Below, piece by piece: positions 35,221 through 44,390 of a DNA stretch of 64,000 bases. A program made the translations under genes and the position numbers. The stretch is from Nocardia carnea NBRC 14403 (GTDB lineage: Bacteria; Actinomycetota; Actinomycetes; Mycobacteriales; Mycobacteriaceae). Position 1 is the first letter of the stretch. Every line of letters starts with the position of its first letter. The stretch spans positions 1-64,000 of the forward strand of contig NZ_BAFV01000123.1 of NCBI RefSeq assembly GCF_000308515.1. The letters are read 5' to 3'. Under the pieces are notes generated by a model. That model did not search any database. It saw only the letters and a list, made by a program, of their open reading frames with translations, and was not told where the DNA came from.

Positions 35221-36240
35221 CTATTCCGGGATCAGGTCCTTACGCGGGTCGACTCCGAAGTGCTCGGCGAGCTCGGTGATCGAGGCGTGTGCGCCCTGGA
35301 TGCTCACCGAGAGGACGAACGGCTCGTCGTCGACCTGCAGAACGTCTCCCGACAGTCGCTGCCACAGCGGGTTGGCTTCGTAGGAGGCCTGCTGATCGCG
35401 GCTGGAATCGCCTTCGTCGCCCGGTGGGGTGTAGGCGGAGACCATGACGATGCCCGCGTCTGCCTTCAAGATCTGTTCCATCGACAGTGGTGTGAAAATG
35501 CTGTCGGTGGTGTCGGGAGCGCCGGCCGGGCGCGGAATACCCATATCGGTCATGATCTCGCCGATGAACGAGTTGCTCGAATACAGTCGCGCAGTGTCCT
35601 CACCGGCGAAGCGAACCAGTGAGTACGTGACATCGGGTTTCCGGGCCCGGATCTGGTCGCCGACCGCGGCCGCGCGCTCCTCGTAGGAGGTGATCAGCTC
35701 TTCGGCCCGGTCCTTACGGCCCAGCGCCTCGCCGAGCAGAACGATGTTCTGCTTCCAGGTCGGTCCGGTGGACTCGGAGAACACGGTGGGCGCAATTTTG
35801 GTCAGCTGATCGTAGAGCGATTCGTGCCGCACCTTCGCCGAAACGATGAGGTCGGGTTCGAGCTCCAGGATCTGTTCCAGGTTCGGCTCGGCCGTCGTAC
35901 CGACATTGACGGAATCGGCAACCTTGTCGTCGATATCGCCCAGGTACTCCGGGAACGGATTGCCCGGGTCCGCGCGGTACTGGACGTAGCCGACGAGGGG
36001 AACGCCGAGCAGCAGCGCCGCATCGGCGTAGCTGGGGTCCAGTGCGACAACCCTTTCCGGCGGGCTGTCGATGGTCGTGACGCCCATGGCGTGCTCGACC
36101 GAAATCGCGGCGCCGCTCCCGGCGGCCGGCCCCGGGTCCGTCTCGCCGGAACCACTGCAACCGCCCGCGAACACCAGGCCGCATGCCATGAGAGAAATCA
36201 GTGATCGCCGCGCGATCGATCGAGTGGACGTTCCTCTCAT
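35221..36240 (-). CDS. Siderophore-binding lipoprotein (FecB/FepB-like)
   Basis: 339 residues. The signal peptide ends in the lipobox-like FAGGCSG. The periplasmic-type binding domain includes VVALDPSYADAALLLGVPLV, VGTTAEPNLEQILELEPDLI and NIVLLGEALGRKDRAEELI. ATG 36240 has AAAGG about 8 bases upstream. It is divergent from the two permeases and the ATPase, with an iron-box-like site between. Together these make a complete ferric-siderophore importer. Confidence 0.87.
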   Translation of the reverse strand: MRGTSTRSIARRSLISLMACGLVFAGGCSGSGETDPGPAAGSGAAISVEHAMGVTTIDSPPERVVALDPSYADAALLLGVPLVGYVQYRADPGNPFPEYLGDIDDKVADSVNVGTTAEPNLEQILELEPDLIVSAKVRHESLYDQLTKIAPTVFSESTGPTWKQNIVLLGEALGRKDRAEELITSYEERAAAVGDQIRARKPDVTYSLVRFAGEDTARLYSSNSFIGEIMTDMGIPRPAGAPDTTDSIFTPLSMEQILKADAGIVMVSAYTPPGDEGDSSRDQQASYEANPLWQRLSGDVLQVDDEPFVLSVSIQGAHASITELAEHFGVDPRKDLIPE

Positions 36241-36283
36241 GAGGTGACCTTTCATCCGGGCCGGGCTGTAGGAAGTAGCCGAA

Positions 36284-36302
36284 TAAGGATAGGCTGCCCA
36301 AC
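36284..36302. promoter_or_regulatory. Iron box (IdeR/DtxR-type) candidate
   Basis: The site has the AAGGATAGGCTGCCCAA core and agrees at 13 of 19 positions with the TTAGGTTAGGCTAACCTAA consensus by my count. It lies between the divergent binding-protein and permease genes and would repress both when iron is sufficient. Confidence 0.65.
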
Positions 36303-36331
36303 GTAGGATGACCTTAGCAAGGAGTACCGAG

Positions 36332-36367
36332 ATGCCGATACCGCATGCGCGAGCGCACCGGTGCTGA
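36332..36367 (+). CDS. Eleven-codon leader peptide before the permease
   Basis: ATG 36332 has AAGGAG 7 bases upstream and encodes MPIPHARAHRC, then TGA. Its last codons overlap the GTG start of the permease (36361), which has no ribosome-binding site of its own. Translational coupling through this leader would explain that. The peptide itself may have no function. Confidence 0.4.
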   Translation: MPIPHARAHRC

Positions 36368-37428
36368 AGGACACCACCGCGGGTCCGCCCGACTCCCCGG
36401 AGACCACCGCGCCTGCGCCGGGAAACAGGCTCCGATCCACAAGTTCACCGCTGGTCATGATCGCTGTACCGATCGCCGCCGTGCTGGCGGCGATTCTGCT
36501 GAGCGTCTGCGTCGGCAGCAGTCCCTCGAATCCGGCCGAGGCGTGGCATGCGATCTTCACCCCCACCGGAACCGATATGGACGTGACGATCCGCGAACTC
36601 CGCTGGCCCCGCACTCTCATCGGAATCGCTGCCGGAGCCTGCCTGGGAGTCGCCGGAATCCTGACCCAGGGGCATACGCGCAACGCTGTCGCCGAACCGG
36701 GTCTGCTCGGTATCAATCAGGGTGCGGCACTCGCGATAGTCGCCGCGACCTTCCTGCTCGGTGGCCTCCCCGTCCACGCCGAAGCCGGCCTGGCCTTCGC
36801 CGGTGCCCTGGCGGCCAGCGTGGTGGTATTCGCGGTCGGCACCGCCGCCCGGCACGGGGCGACGCCGGTCACCCTGGTGCTGGCCGGTGCGGCCGTCGCC
36901 GCCCTCTGCGGTGGCCTGGTCACCGGACTGGCGCTGCTGGACAGCGCATCCCTGGACACCCTGCGTTTCTGGCAGGTCGGCTCATTGGCGGCGCGCCCGC
37001 ACACGATCGAAGCGATGTGGCCGTTCGTGGCTGCCGGGTTGCTGCTCGCCGTGCTGAACATCGGTGCGCTCAATACGCTGGCGCTCGGCGAGGATACGGC
37101 GCGGTCACTGGGCACCTCGATACCGCTCGCCCGGTGTGCCGGTATCGCCGCGATCACCCTGCTCGCCGGATCCGCCGTCACCATGGCGGGCCCGATCGCC
37201 TTCGCTGGACTGCTGGTGCCACATATCGCCAGGGCTCTCGTCGGCGCCGACTACCGGCGTTCGGTACCCGCGGCGGCCGCGTTCGGGATCGTGCTGGTCC
37301 TGTTGGCCGATACCGTCGGCCGGGTCATCGCGCGGCCGGGTGAGCTGTCGGTGGGGGTGGTGCTCGCGGTGATCGGGGCGCCGTTCTTCGTACTTCTCGC
37401 CCGCCGCCGGCGGCTGGTGACCGTATGA
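36361..37428 (+). CDS. Siderophore ABC permease 1 (FecCD family)
   Basis: 355 residues with about nine to ten membrane segments. Family landmarks: RELRWPRTLIGIAAGACLGV, LTQGHTRNAVAEPGLLGINQ, AGPIAFAGLLVPHIARAL and RPGELSVGVVLAVIGAPFF. GTG 36361 is the first possible start in this frame after an upstream stop. It overlaps the second permease gene by 4 bases (ATGA). Confidence 0.86.
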   Translation: MLKDTTAGPPDSPETTAPAPGNRLRSTSSPLVMIAVPIAAVLAAILLSVCVGSSPSNPAEAWHAIFTPTGTDMDVTIRELRWPRTLIGIAAGACLGVAGILTQGHTRNAVAEPGLLGINQGAALAIVAATFLLGGLPVHAEAGLAFAGALAASVVVFAVGTAARHGATPVTLVLAGAAVAALCGGLVTGLALLDSASLDTLRFWQVGSLAARPHTIEAMWPFVAAGLLLAVLNIGALNTLALGEDTARSLGTSIPLARCAGIAAITLLAGSAVTMAGPIAFAGLLVPHIARALVGADYRRSVPAAAAFGIVLVLLADTVGRVIARPGELSVGVVLAVIGAPFFVLLARRRRLVTV

Positions 37429-38507
37429 GCGGCGCGGCCCCGAACCTCCTCGCCCCCACACGTGTTGCCCGGTGGGGGCCGGTCTCCGTGCGTATCGCAC
37501 CGCGCGCGCTGACAGTGGGTGTCTCGCTGTTCCTGCTCGTTCTGGCCGCCGCTGCGATCCATGTGGCCAACGGTGGTTCCGCGTTACCCTTCGACGAGGT
37601 CGTCCGGGCGTTGCTCGGCGACGATTCGAATACGCGGGTCCATCTCGCCGTGACGGAATTCCGGGCGCCCCGCACCGTCGGGGCGATCATCGCGGGCGGC
37701 TGCCTGGCCATGGCGGGAGCAATCACCCAGACCGTCGCCCGCAATCCCCTCGCCAGCCCCGATATCCTCGGCGTCACCGCCGGTGCATCGCTCGGCGCCG
37801 TCTCGGTGCTGGTGCTGGCCGGTGGCGGGGCAGCGGGATTGAGCGGTATCGCCGCGGAGATCGGATTACCGGTTGCCGCGTTCACCGGCGGCGTGCTGAC
37901 CGGGGTGGTGGTGTACCTGCTCGCCCGGTCCGGGACTCTCGACAGCTACCGCCTCGTACTCGTCGGCCTCGGTATCAACGGACTGGCCGTGAGCCTGACG
38001 ACATGGCTGCTGACGCTCGGCGATGTCACCAACGCGGCCCAGGCGCTGACCTGGATGTCCGGTTCGCTCAACGGTACGGACTGGCTACTGGTGCAGCCGA
38101 TGGCCCTGCTGGCACTCGCACTGCTGGCCGGTGCGCTGCTGCTGGCGCAGCGACTGGTGCTGCTCACCATGGACGACGATATCGCGATCGGACTCGGCGT
38201 ACGGATCGGCGGCCTCCGGCTGTCGGCGTTGATGCTCGCGACACTCCTGGCCTCCACCGGTGTCGTCGTCGCCGGGCCGCTCGTATTCGTCGCCCTGGCG
38301 AGCCCGCAGATCGCGCGCCTGCTCACCGGGGCGGCCGTCCCGCCGCTGTTCTTGTCCGGCCTGGTGGGCATGGTGTTCGTCCTGGTCGCCGATACCGTCG
38401 CCGCGAACGCGCTGGCGGTATCGCTGCCGGTGGGGGTGGTCACCGCGGTACTGGGCGGGCCCTATCTGATCTATCTCGTCCTGCGGAACCAGAGGAGGCT
38501 TACGTGA
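37425..38507 (+). CDS. Siderophore ABC permease 2 (FecCD family)
   Basis: 360 residues, paralogous to the previous gene. Landmarks: FRAPRTVGAIIAGGCLAMAG, VARNPLASPDILGVTAGASL and VVVAGPLVFVALASPQIARL. The two permeases should form a heterodimeric channel. It ends in a GTGA overlap with the ATPase gene, which has AGGAGG upstream. Confidence 0.88.
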   Translation: MSGAAPNLLAPTRVARWGPVSVRIAPRALTVGVSLFLLVLAAAAIHVANGGSALPFDEVVRALLGDDSNTRVHLAVTEFRAPRTVGAIIAGGCLAMAGAITQTVARNPLASPDILGVTAGASLGAVSVLVLAGGGAAGLSGIAAEIGLPVAAFTGGVLTGVVVYLLARSGTLDSYRLVLVGLGINGLAVSLTTWLLTLGDVTNAAQALTWMSGSLNGTDWLLVQPMALLALALLAGALLLAQRLVLLTMDDDIAIGLGVRIGGLRLSALMLATLLASTGVVVAGPLVFVALASPQIARLLTGAAVPPLFLSGLVGMVFVLVADTVAANALAVSLPVGVVTAVLGGPYLIYLVLRNQRRLT

Positions 38508-39316
38508 GTCGTCCGGCCACGGAATCCGTACTGCGCACGGAGAACCTCACCCTTGGCTACGGCGGCGCCGACGTCGTCACCGATATGACCTTCGACGTCC
38601 CGGCCGGGTCGGTGACCTCGATCATCGGCCCCAACGGCTGCGGCAAATCGACCTTGCTGCGCGGCCTCGGCCGCCTCATCGCCCCCCGCTCCGGCCGAGT
38701 GCTGCTCGACGGCGTGCCCATCGGCAGCCAACCCACCCGGCAGGTCGCCCGCCGCATCAGCATCCTGCCCCAATCGCCCGCCGCCCCACCTGGTCTCACC
38801 GTCGCCGATCTCGTCTCCCGCGGCCGCCATCCCCGGCAGCGGTGGTACGAGCAGTTCTCCGTCCTCGACGAGAAGACACTCCGGCACGCCCTGAACAGCA
38901 CCGGCATCCTCGACCTGGCCGGCACCCGGCTCGAAGAACTCTCCGGCGGGCAACGTCAGCGCGCCTGGATATCCATGACCCTCGCCCAGGAAACCGGCAT
39001 CATGTTGCTGGACGAGCCGACAACCTACCTGGACCTCGCACATCAGGTGGAACTGCTGGAACTGATCGTGCGCATGAACCGCGAACACCACCGCACCGTC
39101 GTCATGGTGCTCCACGACATCTCCCTCGCCGCCCGCTACAGCGATCACCTCGTGGCGATGAAATCCGGTGCCATCGTGACCCAGGGCCCGCCCGCAGAAG
39201 TCGTGCGCCCGGAGATCCTGCACGACGTATTCGGGCTCACCGCCCAAGTGATCACCGAACCCATCCACGGCCGCCCGCACGTCATTCCCCTGGGGGCGGT
39301 GCCGCCGGGAGCCTGA
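38504..39316 (+). CDS. Siderophore ABC importer ATPase (FecE-like)
   Basis: 270 residues with Walker A GPNGCGKST, Q-loop ILPQSP, signature LSGGQRQR, Walker B IMLLDEPTTYLD and switch His in VLHDIS. The TTYLDLAHQ block is typical of the FecE/FhuC subfamily. GTG 38504 overlaps the previous stop by 4 bases. It is the last gene of the iron uptake operon. Confidence 0.92.
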   Translation: MSRPATESVLRTENLTLGYGGADVVTDMTFDVPAGSVTSIIGPNGCGKSTLLRGLGRLIAPRSGRVLLDGVPIGSQPTRQVARRISILPQSPAAPPGLTVADLVSRGRHPRQRWYEQFSVLDEKTLRHALNSTGILDLAGTRLEELSGGQRQRAWISMTLAQETGIMLLDEPTTYLDLAHQVELLELIVRMNREHHRTVVMVLHDISLAARYSDHLVAMKSGAIVTQGPPAEVVRPEILHDVFGLTAQVITEPIHGRPHVIPLGAVPPGA

Positions 39317-39479
39317 CTCCCGCCGGAATCCTCCCGTCGATGCGCCGCGAACACTGCACGTCGTCCGTTTCGGCGAGGAGGAGGTCATATCTCGGGGCGC
39401 GGAATCCGGTCGTGTGCGCTGGGGCACGGTGTGGGTCTGCGCACTGTGCAAGCTCTCGATCCGGCAGTACGCTGAACGA

Positions 39480-39499
39480 GTTATACGGAGCCGTATAAC
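39480..39499. promoter_or_regulatory. Perfect inverted repeat before the molybdopterin gene
   Basis: GTTATACGG and CCGTATAAC surround AG. The 20-bp site ends 14 bases before ATG 39514 and includes the AGGAGG region's upstream edge. It may be a repressor operator; no regulator gene lies beside it. Confidence 0.65.
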
Positions 39500-39513
39500 A
39501 CGAGGAGGTCGCC

Positions 39514-40185
39514 ATGGCACTTCCACCGGGGCAACGCGCCGTCGATGGATTCCCACGCTTCGGCACACACCTGCATCATCCGCCGCCGCCGGTACCCGAG
39601 AACCCGGTGATCGAACTCGTCGGCGCCCTCACCGAGTCGCGCACCCTGCCGGTGGCCGATCTCGCCACTCTGCCGAGGCGGGAGATCGAAGCCGATTTCC
39701 ACTGCGTCGCGGGGTGGTCGGCAACGGGGTTGCGATGGGAAGGGGTTCCGTTCGAGACGCTCTACCGAACACAGGTCGAGCCGCTGCTCGAGCCCGGCGC
39801 GCAGATCAGTCATATCGCCTTCGAAGGTCTCGACGGCTTCCGGTCCGTCGTATCGTTCGACGACGCCGTGGCCGAAGACGTGCTCATCGCGGACCTCCTC
39901 GCCGGGCGGCCGCTCGACAGCGATCACGGCACTCCTGCACGGCTCGTCAGCCCTGGCCAGTATGGCTTCATCAATACAAAACACCTCTGCCGCATCGAAT
40001 TCCACACTGCCGAGCCACCTGTTACCGACCGCTGGTCACCGCTTGCGTCGCATCCGCGAGCGCGGGTATGGCATGAAGAACGGCACCGCTACCTCCCCGG
40101 CCGTCTCGTGCGTCCTGTCTACCGTGCGCTGATCGGGCCGATCCGTGCGCTGAGCGCCCGCGGTAGTCACAACCGTCCGCGCTGA
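39514..40185 (+). CDS. Molybdopterin-dependent oxidoreductase (sulfite-oxidase fold)
   Basis: 223 residues. It has the Moco-binding fold: LPVADLATLPRREIEADFHC, VAGWSATGLRWEGVPFETLY, HIAFEGLDGFRS, then DHGTPARLVSPGQYGFINTK. The cysteine in DFHCVAGWS is the expected molybdenum ligand. It lacks the dimerisation domain of sulfite oxidase and resembles small YedY-like enzymes, but no Tat signal is present. ATG 39514 has CGAGGAGG upstream. The substrate is unknown. Confidence 0.85.
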   Translation: MALPPGQRAVDGFPRFGTHLHHPPPPVPENPVIELVGALTESRTLPVADLATLPRREIEADFHCVAGWSATGLRWEGVPFETLYRTQVEPLLEPGAQISHIAFEGLDGFRSVVSFDDAVAEDVLIADLLAGRPLDSDHGTPARLVSPGQYGFINTKHLCRIEFHTAEPPVTDRWSPLASHPRARVWHEERHRYLPGRLVRPVYRALIGPIRALSARGSHNRPR

Positions 40186-40333
40186 CCGGCCACGGGGCCG
40201 TCCCATCGAGTACAAGAGCACAAGGGAATTCACCGCCCCGCTTGCCATCGGCGCCCGGAGTCGGCAAGGTGGCCCATCGTGCGGCGCCGGCTTCGTCATG
40301 GCGGGCGAGCACGGTCAAGCGGAGGGGTTAGTA

Positions 40334-42040
40334 GTGCTGACGGCGGAGTTACCCGGTGCGGTCGAGGTCTCGGAGAAAGAGCCGGAGCGCCGCGTCAGGT
40401 CATGGCCGGCTCCGGTGGCGGCCGTGCTGGGTGGTGCTGTGCTGCTGGGATGGCGTGCGGCCGAATACGGCAGCTGGATCGTCGACGATGCGGGCATCAC
40501 CTTCGCGTATGCGCGCAGTGCCGCCGAGGGATTCGGGCCGGTGTTACAGCCCGGCGCCGAGCCGGTGGAAGGGTTCTCCAACCCGACCTGGCTTTTCGTG
40601 TTGATGGTGGGTAAATGGTGCGGTCTTTTCGACCGCGGTGCCTTGTTCGGCATCCCCGATTACGCCCTCTACCCGAAGGCGGTCGCGCTGATCTGCTGTA
40701 TGGGGATCCTCGCCGCATGCTATGCCGCCGCCCGCCGGGTATCACGGTGGCCCGCCCTGGTCACCTTTGCGGCAGGCGCTGTCCTGGCATTGATCCCGTC
40801 CTTCGTGATCTGGTGCTTTTCCGGTCTGGAGAACGCCTTGTTCGCACTGACGGTCTGTGTTCTGGGTGTGCATCTGCTTCTGGCGGTGCTCGACGACCGA
40901 TTGTGGACACCGGCGGTCGCGGTGACGGCCGGTGCGCTGGCCGCGTTCGCCGCGTTGACCCGTCCGGACGGCCTGATCTATCTGGCCGCATACCCGCTGA
41001 TCTCGGTGATCCTGGTGCGGCGCGCGACCTGGCCCACCGCGCTCCGGTGCGGACTGTATTCCGGACTTGCGTTCGCGATTCCCTACGGGGCCTATCTGCT
41101 GTGGCGGATCACCGAGTTCGGCCGGTTCGTTCCGAATACCGCTGTCGCCAAACATCAGTCGCTGCCCTCCTTGTTCGACCTGGCCCGAGCAGGGGAGCTG
41201 GTGCAGTATGCGGGTGTTCCCGCGGTGCTGGCGGCCGTGGTGGTGGGTGGGCTCGCGTTGTGGCCGCCGAGCAGGTGGCGTGACGGCGCTGTCGCGCTGC
41301 TGGTGCCGCTGGTTCTGGCGGTGGTCGCCTACTGCGTACTGGAACCGGACTGGATGGCGCAATTCCGGTTCGCCACCCCGGCGTGGGCACTCGGTGCGGT
41401 CGTTCTCGTGCTGTCCGTCGGTCAGCTGGCGGCGCGGCTACGTAAACACGGACGGGCTCTGGTCGCGCTGGGCCTGATCGGTGCCGCGATCCCCTCCGGC
41501 TGTGCGTTCGCCGAACAATCCGCGGCATACAGTGCCGACGAGGATGTGCCCGTGTGCTGGATCGCCCTGCGATTCGGCCGCCTGTTCAACGGGTACGCGG
41601 ATATCCTCCGTCTGCAGCACGGCACCCTGCTCACTCCCGATATGGGCGGAAGTGCGCTGACTTCGCGGTTGCAGCTGATCGATATGGCAGGTCTCACCCA
41701 TACTCGAATGGCAGACATCATCGCCGGCAACGACCGCACCACCTTCGGCGACTATGTATTCGAGGAACTGCGGCCCACCTTCATCCATACGCACGGACCG
41801 TGGCTGGAGAACAACATCACCAGCGACGCCCGCGTCCTGCGCGACTACTACGTATTACAACGCTCCGAGGACCCCACCGTGCCGGACGAGGACTGGGTCC
41901 GTAAAGACGTTGTGCACGATCAGCACCAACTCGGGCAGCTGCGCGAGTATGCGGCTACAGCTATCCCACCGCTGGTCGAGAAGCAGCAGACGGTGGGCTG
42001 CGGACCGACGCTGCAACCGGGCCAGACGCTCGCCGGCTGA
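40334..42040 (+). CDS. GT-C-type membrane glycosyltransferase-like protein
   Basis: 568 residues with about ten membrane segments in the first two-thirds and a soluble C-terminal domain. The first loop has SWIVDDAGITFAYARSAAEG followed by EPVEGFSNPTWLFVL, the acidic loop of GT-C enzymes that use lipid-linked sugars. The layout recalls mycobacterial arabinofuranosyltransferases such as AftB, but I cannot name an orthologue. GGAGGGG lies 6 bases before GTG 40334, which is preferred to ATG 40298. A role in arabinogalactan or lipoglycan assembly is an inference. Confidence 0.72.
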   Translation: MLTAELPGAVEVSEKEPERRVRSWPAPVAAVLGGAVLLGWRAAEYGSWIVDDAGITFAYARSAAEGFGPVLQPGAEPVEGFSNPTWLFVLMVGKWCGLFDRGALFGIPDYALYPKAVALICCMGILAACYAAARRVSRWPALVTFAAGAVLALIPSFVIWCFSGLENALFALTVCVLGVHLLLAVLDDRLWTPAVAVTAGALAAFAALTRPDGLIYLAAYPLISVILVRRATWPTALRCGLYSGLAFAIPYGAYLLWRITEFGRFVPNTAVAKHQSLPSLFDLARAGELVQYAGVPAVLAAVVVGGLALWPPSRWRDGAVALLVPLVLAVVAYCVLEPDWMAQFRFATPAWALGAVVLVLSVGQLAARLRKHGRALVALGLIGAAIPSGCAFAEQSAAYSADEDVPVCWIALRFGRLFNGYADILRLQHGTLLTPDMGGSALTSRLQLIDMAGLTHTRMADIIAGNDRTTFGDYVFEELRPTFIHTHGPWLENNITSDARVLRDYYVLQRSEDPTVPDEDWVRKDVVHDQHQLGQLREYAATAIPPLVEKQQTVGCGPTLQPGQTLAG

Positions 42041-42179
42041 ACTGCTCCGCGAGCGCGGGTCCGGCCGGTGTCGGCGGGCGGCTCGCGTGGTCTGCTGCCG
42101 CGCCGGAACCCCGGTCCGGAATGCCTACCGCGGAGTGTGTGTTGTGCGAGGAACGTATCCGGTGACGAAGGAGAGTCAG

Positions 42180-43058
42180 GTGAAGATCCGCTTCGGTATC
42201 GGGACCGGCTCGGATACCGAACCCGAGGAACTACCGGCCCTGGTGGATCGGCTGGAAGCCGCGGGCGTCGATTCGCTGTGGTTCTCCGAACTCGTCCATT
42301 CCTCGGCCGTCGACCCTTTCGTGGGTATGGCAGTCGCGCTCGCACGGACCGAACGTCTGAAGGTCGGCACGTCGGTGGCGATTCTGCCCGGCCGCCATCC
42401 GGTGCTCGTCGCCAAGCAGCTGGCGTCGCTGGCGTTGCTCGCGCCGAAACGGGTGCTGCCGGTGTTCGGGTTGAAGCCGGCACGGCCGAACGAGCTCGAT
42501 CTGTTCCCGGTCACCGGCCGGCGCGGCAGCGTTTTCGACGAATCACTGGAGCTGCTGCGTGCGGTGCTCCGTACCGACGAAGTGGACTTCGACGGTGCAC
42601 ACTTCTCGGTGCGCGGCGCCGGGATCGGGAAACGCCCCGCCCGCCCACCCGATATCTGGCTCGGTGGGCGCGCACCTGCCGCGTTCCGCCGTATCGGCCG
42701 CTACGGCGATGGCTGGCTGGGCAGCTTCCTGACCCCGGCCGAAGCCGCTGCCGGAGTGTCCGCGATCAATACGGCAGCGGCCGCGGCCGGCCGTGAGATC
42801 GAGGCAGACCATTTCGGCATCACGCTGCTGATCGCGGAAGACGGCCTCCCGGACCAGTTGGCGGCGCAGCTCCGGCAGCAGCGGCCGGAAACCGACCCGG
42901 CGGACCTGGTGGCGGGCAGCTGGCCGGAGCTGCACCGATTGATCGACGACTACGTCGCGGCCGGACTCAGCAAGTTCGTGGTGGTACCCGCGGGTGGTGC
43001 GACGTCGAACGGTTTCCTGGATCGTTTCGCTGCCGAGCTGCTGCCGCGCGAGAACTGA
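42180..43058 (+). CDS. LLM-class (probably F420-dependent) oxidoreductase
   Basis: 292 residues, luciferase-like monooxygenase fold. Landmarks: ELPALVDRLEAAGVDSLWFS, LKVGTSVAILPGRHPVLVAK and PDIWLGGRAPAAFRRIGRYG. In actinobacteria this TIM-barrel family mostly uses F420. GTG 42180 has AAGGAGAG upstream. A strong terminator follows. The substrate is unknown. Confidence 0.87.
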   Translation: MKIRFGIGTGSDTEPEELPALVDRLEAAGVDSLWFSELVHSSAVDPFVGMAVALARTERLKVGTSVAILPGRHPVLVAKQLASLALLAPKRVLPVFGLKPARPNELDLFPVTGRRGSVFDESLELLRAVLRTDEVDFDGAHFSVRGAGIGKRPARPPDIWLGGRAPAAFRRIGRYGDGWLGSFLTPAEAAAGVSAINTAAAAAGREIEADHFGITLLIAEDGLPDQLAAQLRQQRPETDPADLVAGSWPELHRLIDDYVAAGLSKFVVVPAGGATSNGFLDRFAAELLPREN

Positions 43059-43066
43059 TCGGCACC

Positions 43067-43097
43067 TGTGCCGGCGAGTTTGCTGCTCGCCGGCACA
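43067..43097 (+). terminator. Terminator hairpin after the LLM gene
   Basis: A perfect 12-bp stem TGTGCCGGCGAG / CTCGCCGGCACA with a 7-base loop, 8 bases after the stop codon. There is no U tract, as is common in actinobacteria. Confidence 0.75.
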
Positions 43098-43263
43098 GCG
43101 CGGAGAACCGATCGTTGGCCGAGGCCGCGACCGGGTGCAGGTTTCGTCTGCTCAGCAGGAGAAAAGCCGTAGTCCTGGGTAGGACTGGGGTATCGCATTG
43201 CCGCGCCACGTACCGCTCCGAAGAGTGATGTGTGCCGGTGGCCGGGATTCCTACCGTCGTTTC

Positions 43264-44025
43264 GTGACCACCGACGAAACGATAAGCCAAGTGCGCCGCC
43301 ATCATTCGGAACCGGGAACCCGTCCGCGCTGGTGGCGCCGTCCCTGGATTCTCCCGTTGACGGCCGTAGCGGTGTTGTTCGTCGCGATCTCGTTACCCCG
43401 CTATCTGACCTTCGACCCCGCTCTGTCCAGAGTTCAGCAACCGGGCGTAGCTGTGCACTATCCGTTCCTGGTGGCGCACGTGATCTTCGGGTCCATCGCC
43501 ATGCTGACCTGCTGTATCCAGGTATGGCCACGGTTTCGCCGGAAGTATCCGTCCGTACACCGGTACGCCGGGCGCATATACGTCCTGGCGGGTGTGCTGC
43601 CCGCCGGTGCAGCGGCGCTCGTCCTCGGTGCCACGACTCCCTTCGGGCCGGTCGCCATGGCGAGCAATCTGCTGCTCGCCGTCATCTGGCTCGGCTGCAC
43701 GCTGCAGGGCTTCCGCGCAGCCCGGCAGCGCCGTTACGCCGACCACCGCCGGTGGATGATCCGCAGCTTCGCGCTCACCGTCTCGATCATCACCAACCGG
43801 GTGTGGGGTGTGCTGGTCGGTATCGCGCTGCAGCCGCAGCTCGACACCACCTTCCGTGGCAGCGAGGAACTGTTCGGTCAAGCCGTCGGCGGGACCGTGG
43901 CGTGGCTGGGCTGGACAGTGCCGCTGCTGATCGCGCAGTGGTGGCTCGAGCGCGGAAACTCGACCGGCAATGCCGGTACCTCCGGGAGTAGTGAGGCTCA
44001 TGGGTCACCCGGTTACATGCGGTGA
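43264..44025 (+). CDS. DUF2306 membrane protein
   Basis: 253 residues with about six membrane segments. Landmarks: LVAHVIFGSIAMLTCCIQVW, KYPSVHRYAGRIYVLAGVLP and RRYADHRRWMIRSFALTVSI, typical of DUF2306 proteins with conserved histidines. The function of the family is unknown. GTG 43264 is tentative; ATG 43228 has GAAGAG upstream and would add 12 residues. A diverged copy of its last codons and 3' flank is found at 49511-49568. Confidence 0.8.
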   Translation: MTTDETISQVRRHHSEPGTRPRWWRRPWILPLTAVAVLFVAISLPRYLTFDPALSRVQQPGVAVHYPFLVAHVIFGSIAMLTCCIQVWPRFRRKYPSVHRYAGRIYVLAGVLPAGAAALVLGATTPFGPVAMASNLLLAVIWLGCTLQGFRAARQRRYADHRRWMIRSFALTVSIITNRVWGVLVGIALQPQLDTTFRGSEELFGQAVGGTVAWLGWTVPLLIAQWWLERGNSTGNAGTSGSSEAHGSPGYMR

Positions 44026-44047
44026 TGGTCCACGCTGTTGCCAGTAG
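43991..44047 (+). repeat. 3' end of DUF2306 gene, similar to 49511-49568
   Basis: GTGAGGC, CATGGG, ATGCGGTGA and ACGCT blocks occur in the same order and spacing in both places. The pair brackets the toxin, XRE and first VapBC genes. Confidence 0.5.
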
Positions 44048-44048
44048 A

Positions 44049-44390
44049 TCATTCTCCCGCTGATGTGGTGAAAATGTCGATATCACTCAACGCATCTTTC
44101 GCGCGGCCTCGCATATCGGGATTCGACAACATCTTCTGCAGCGCCGGAACGGCCCGCTCATCGATCTCGCCGTGAAGGCGAGCGATGTGCCCCAGTGCCA
44201 ACACGGCTGCTCGCCGGATTGCCAAGCTGTTGTCTCCCAGCAGGTTCAGGGCGATCTCGGTGACCCATGGCCCACCCGGATCGTGCAGAGCAAGGCGTAG
44301 GATCGTCTCTACGACACTCTGCTCATCTCCTGTTTCGAGTTTCTCGAGCGCATCATTACGGTCGATCGGATCCAATGCCTGGTATTTCAC
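44049..44390 (-). CDS. HEAT-repeat protein, candidate immunity protein
   Basis: 113 residues made of HEAT-like helical pairs: SVVETILRLALHDPGGPWVT, EIALNLLGDNSLAIRRAAVL, ALGHIARLHGEIDERAVPAL and QKMLSNPDMRGRAKDALSDI. GTG 44390 overlaps the toxin stop by 4 bases and has GAAAGGAAAG upstream. HEAT proteins are a known type of immunity partner in polymorphic toxin systems. The tight coupling to the toxin gene supports that role. Confidence 0.75.
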   Translation of the reverse strand: MKYQALDPIDRNDALEKLETGDEQSVVETILRLALHDPGGPWVTEIALNLLGDNSLAIRRAAVLALGHIARLHGEIDERAVPALQKMLSNPDMRGRAKDALSDIDIFTTSAGE

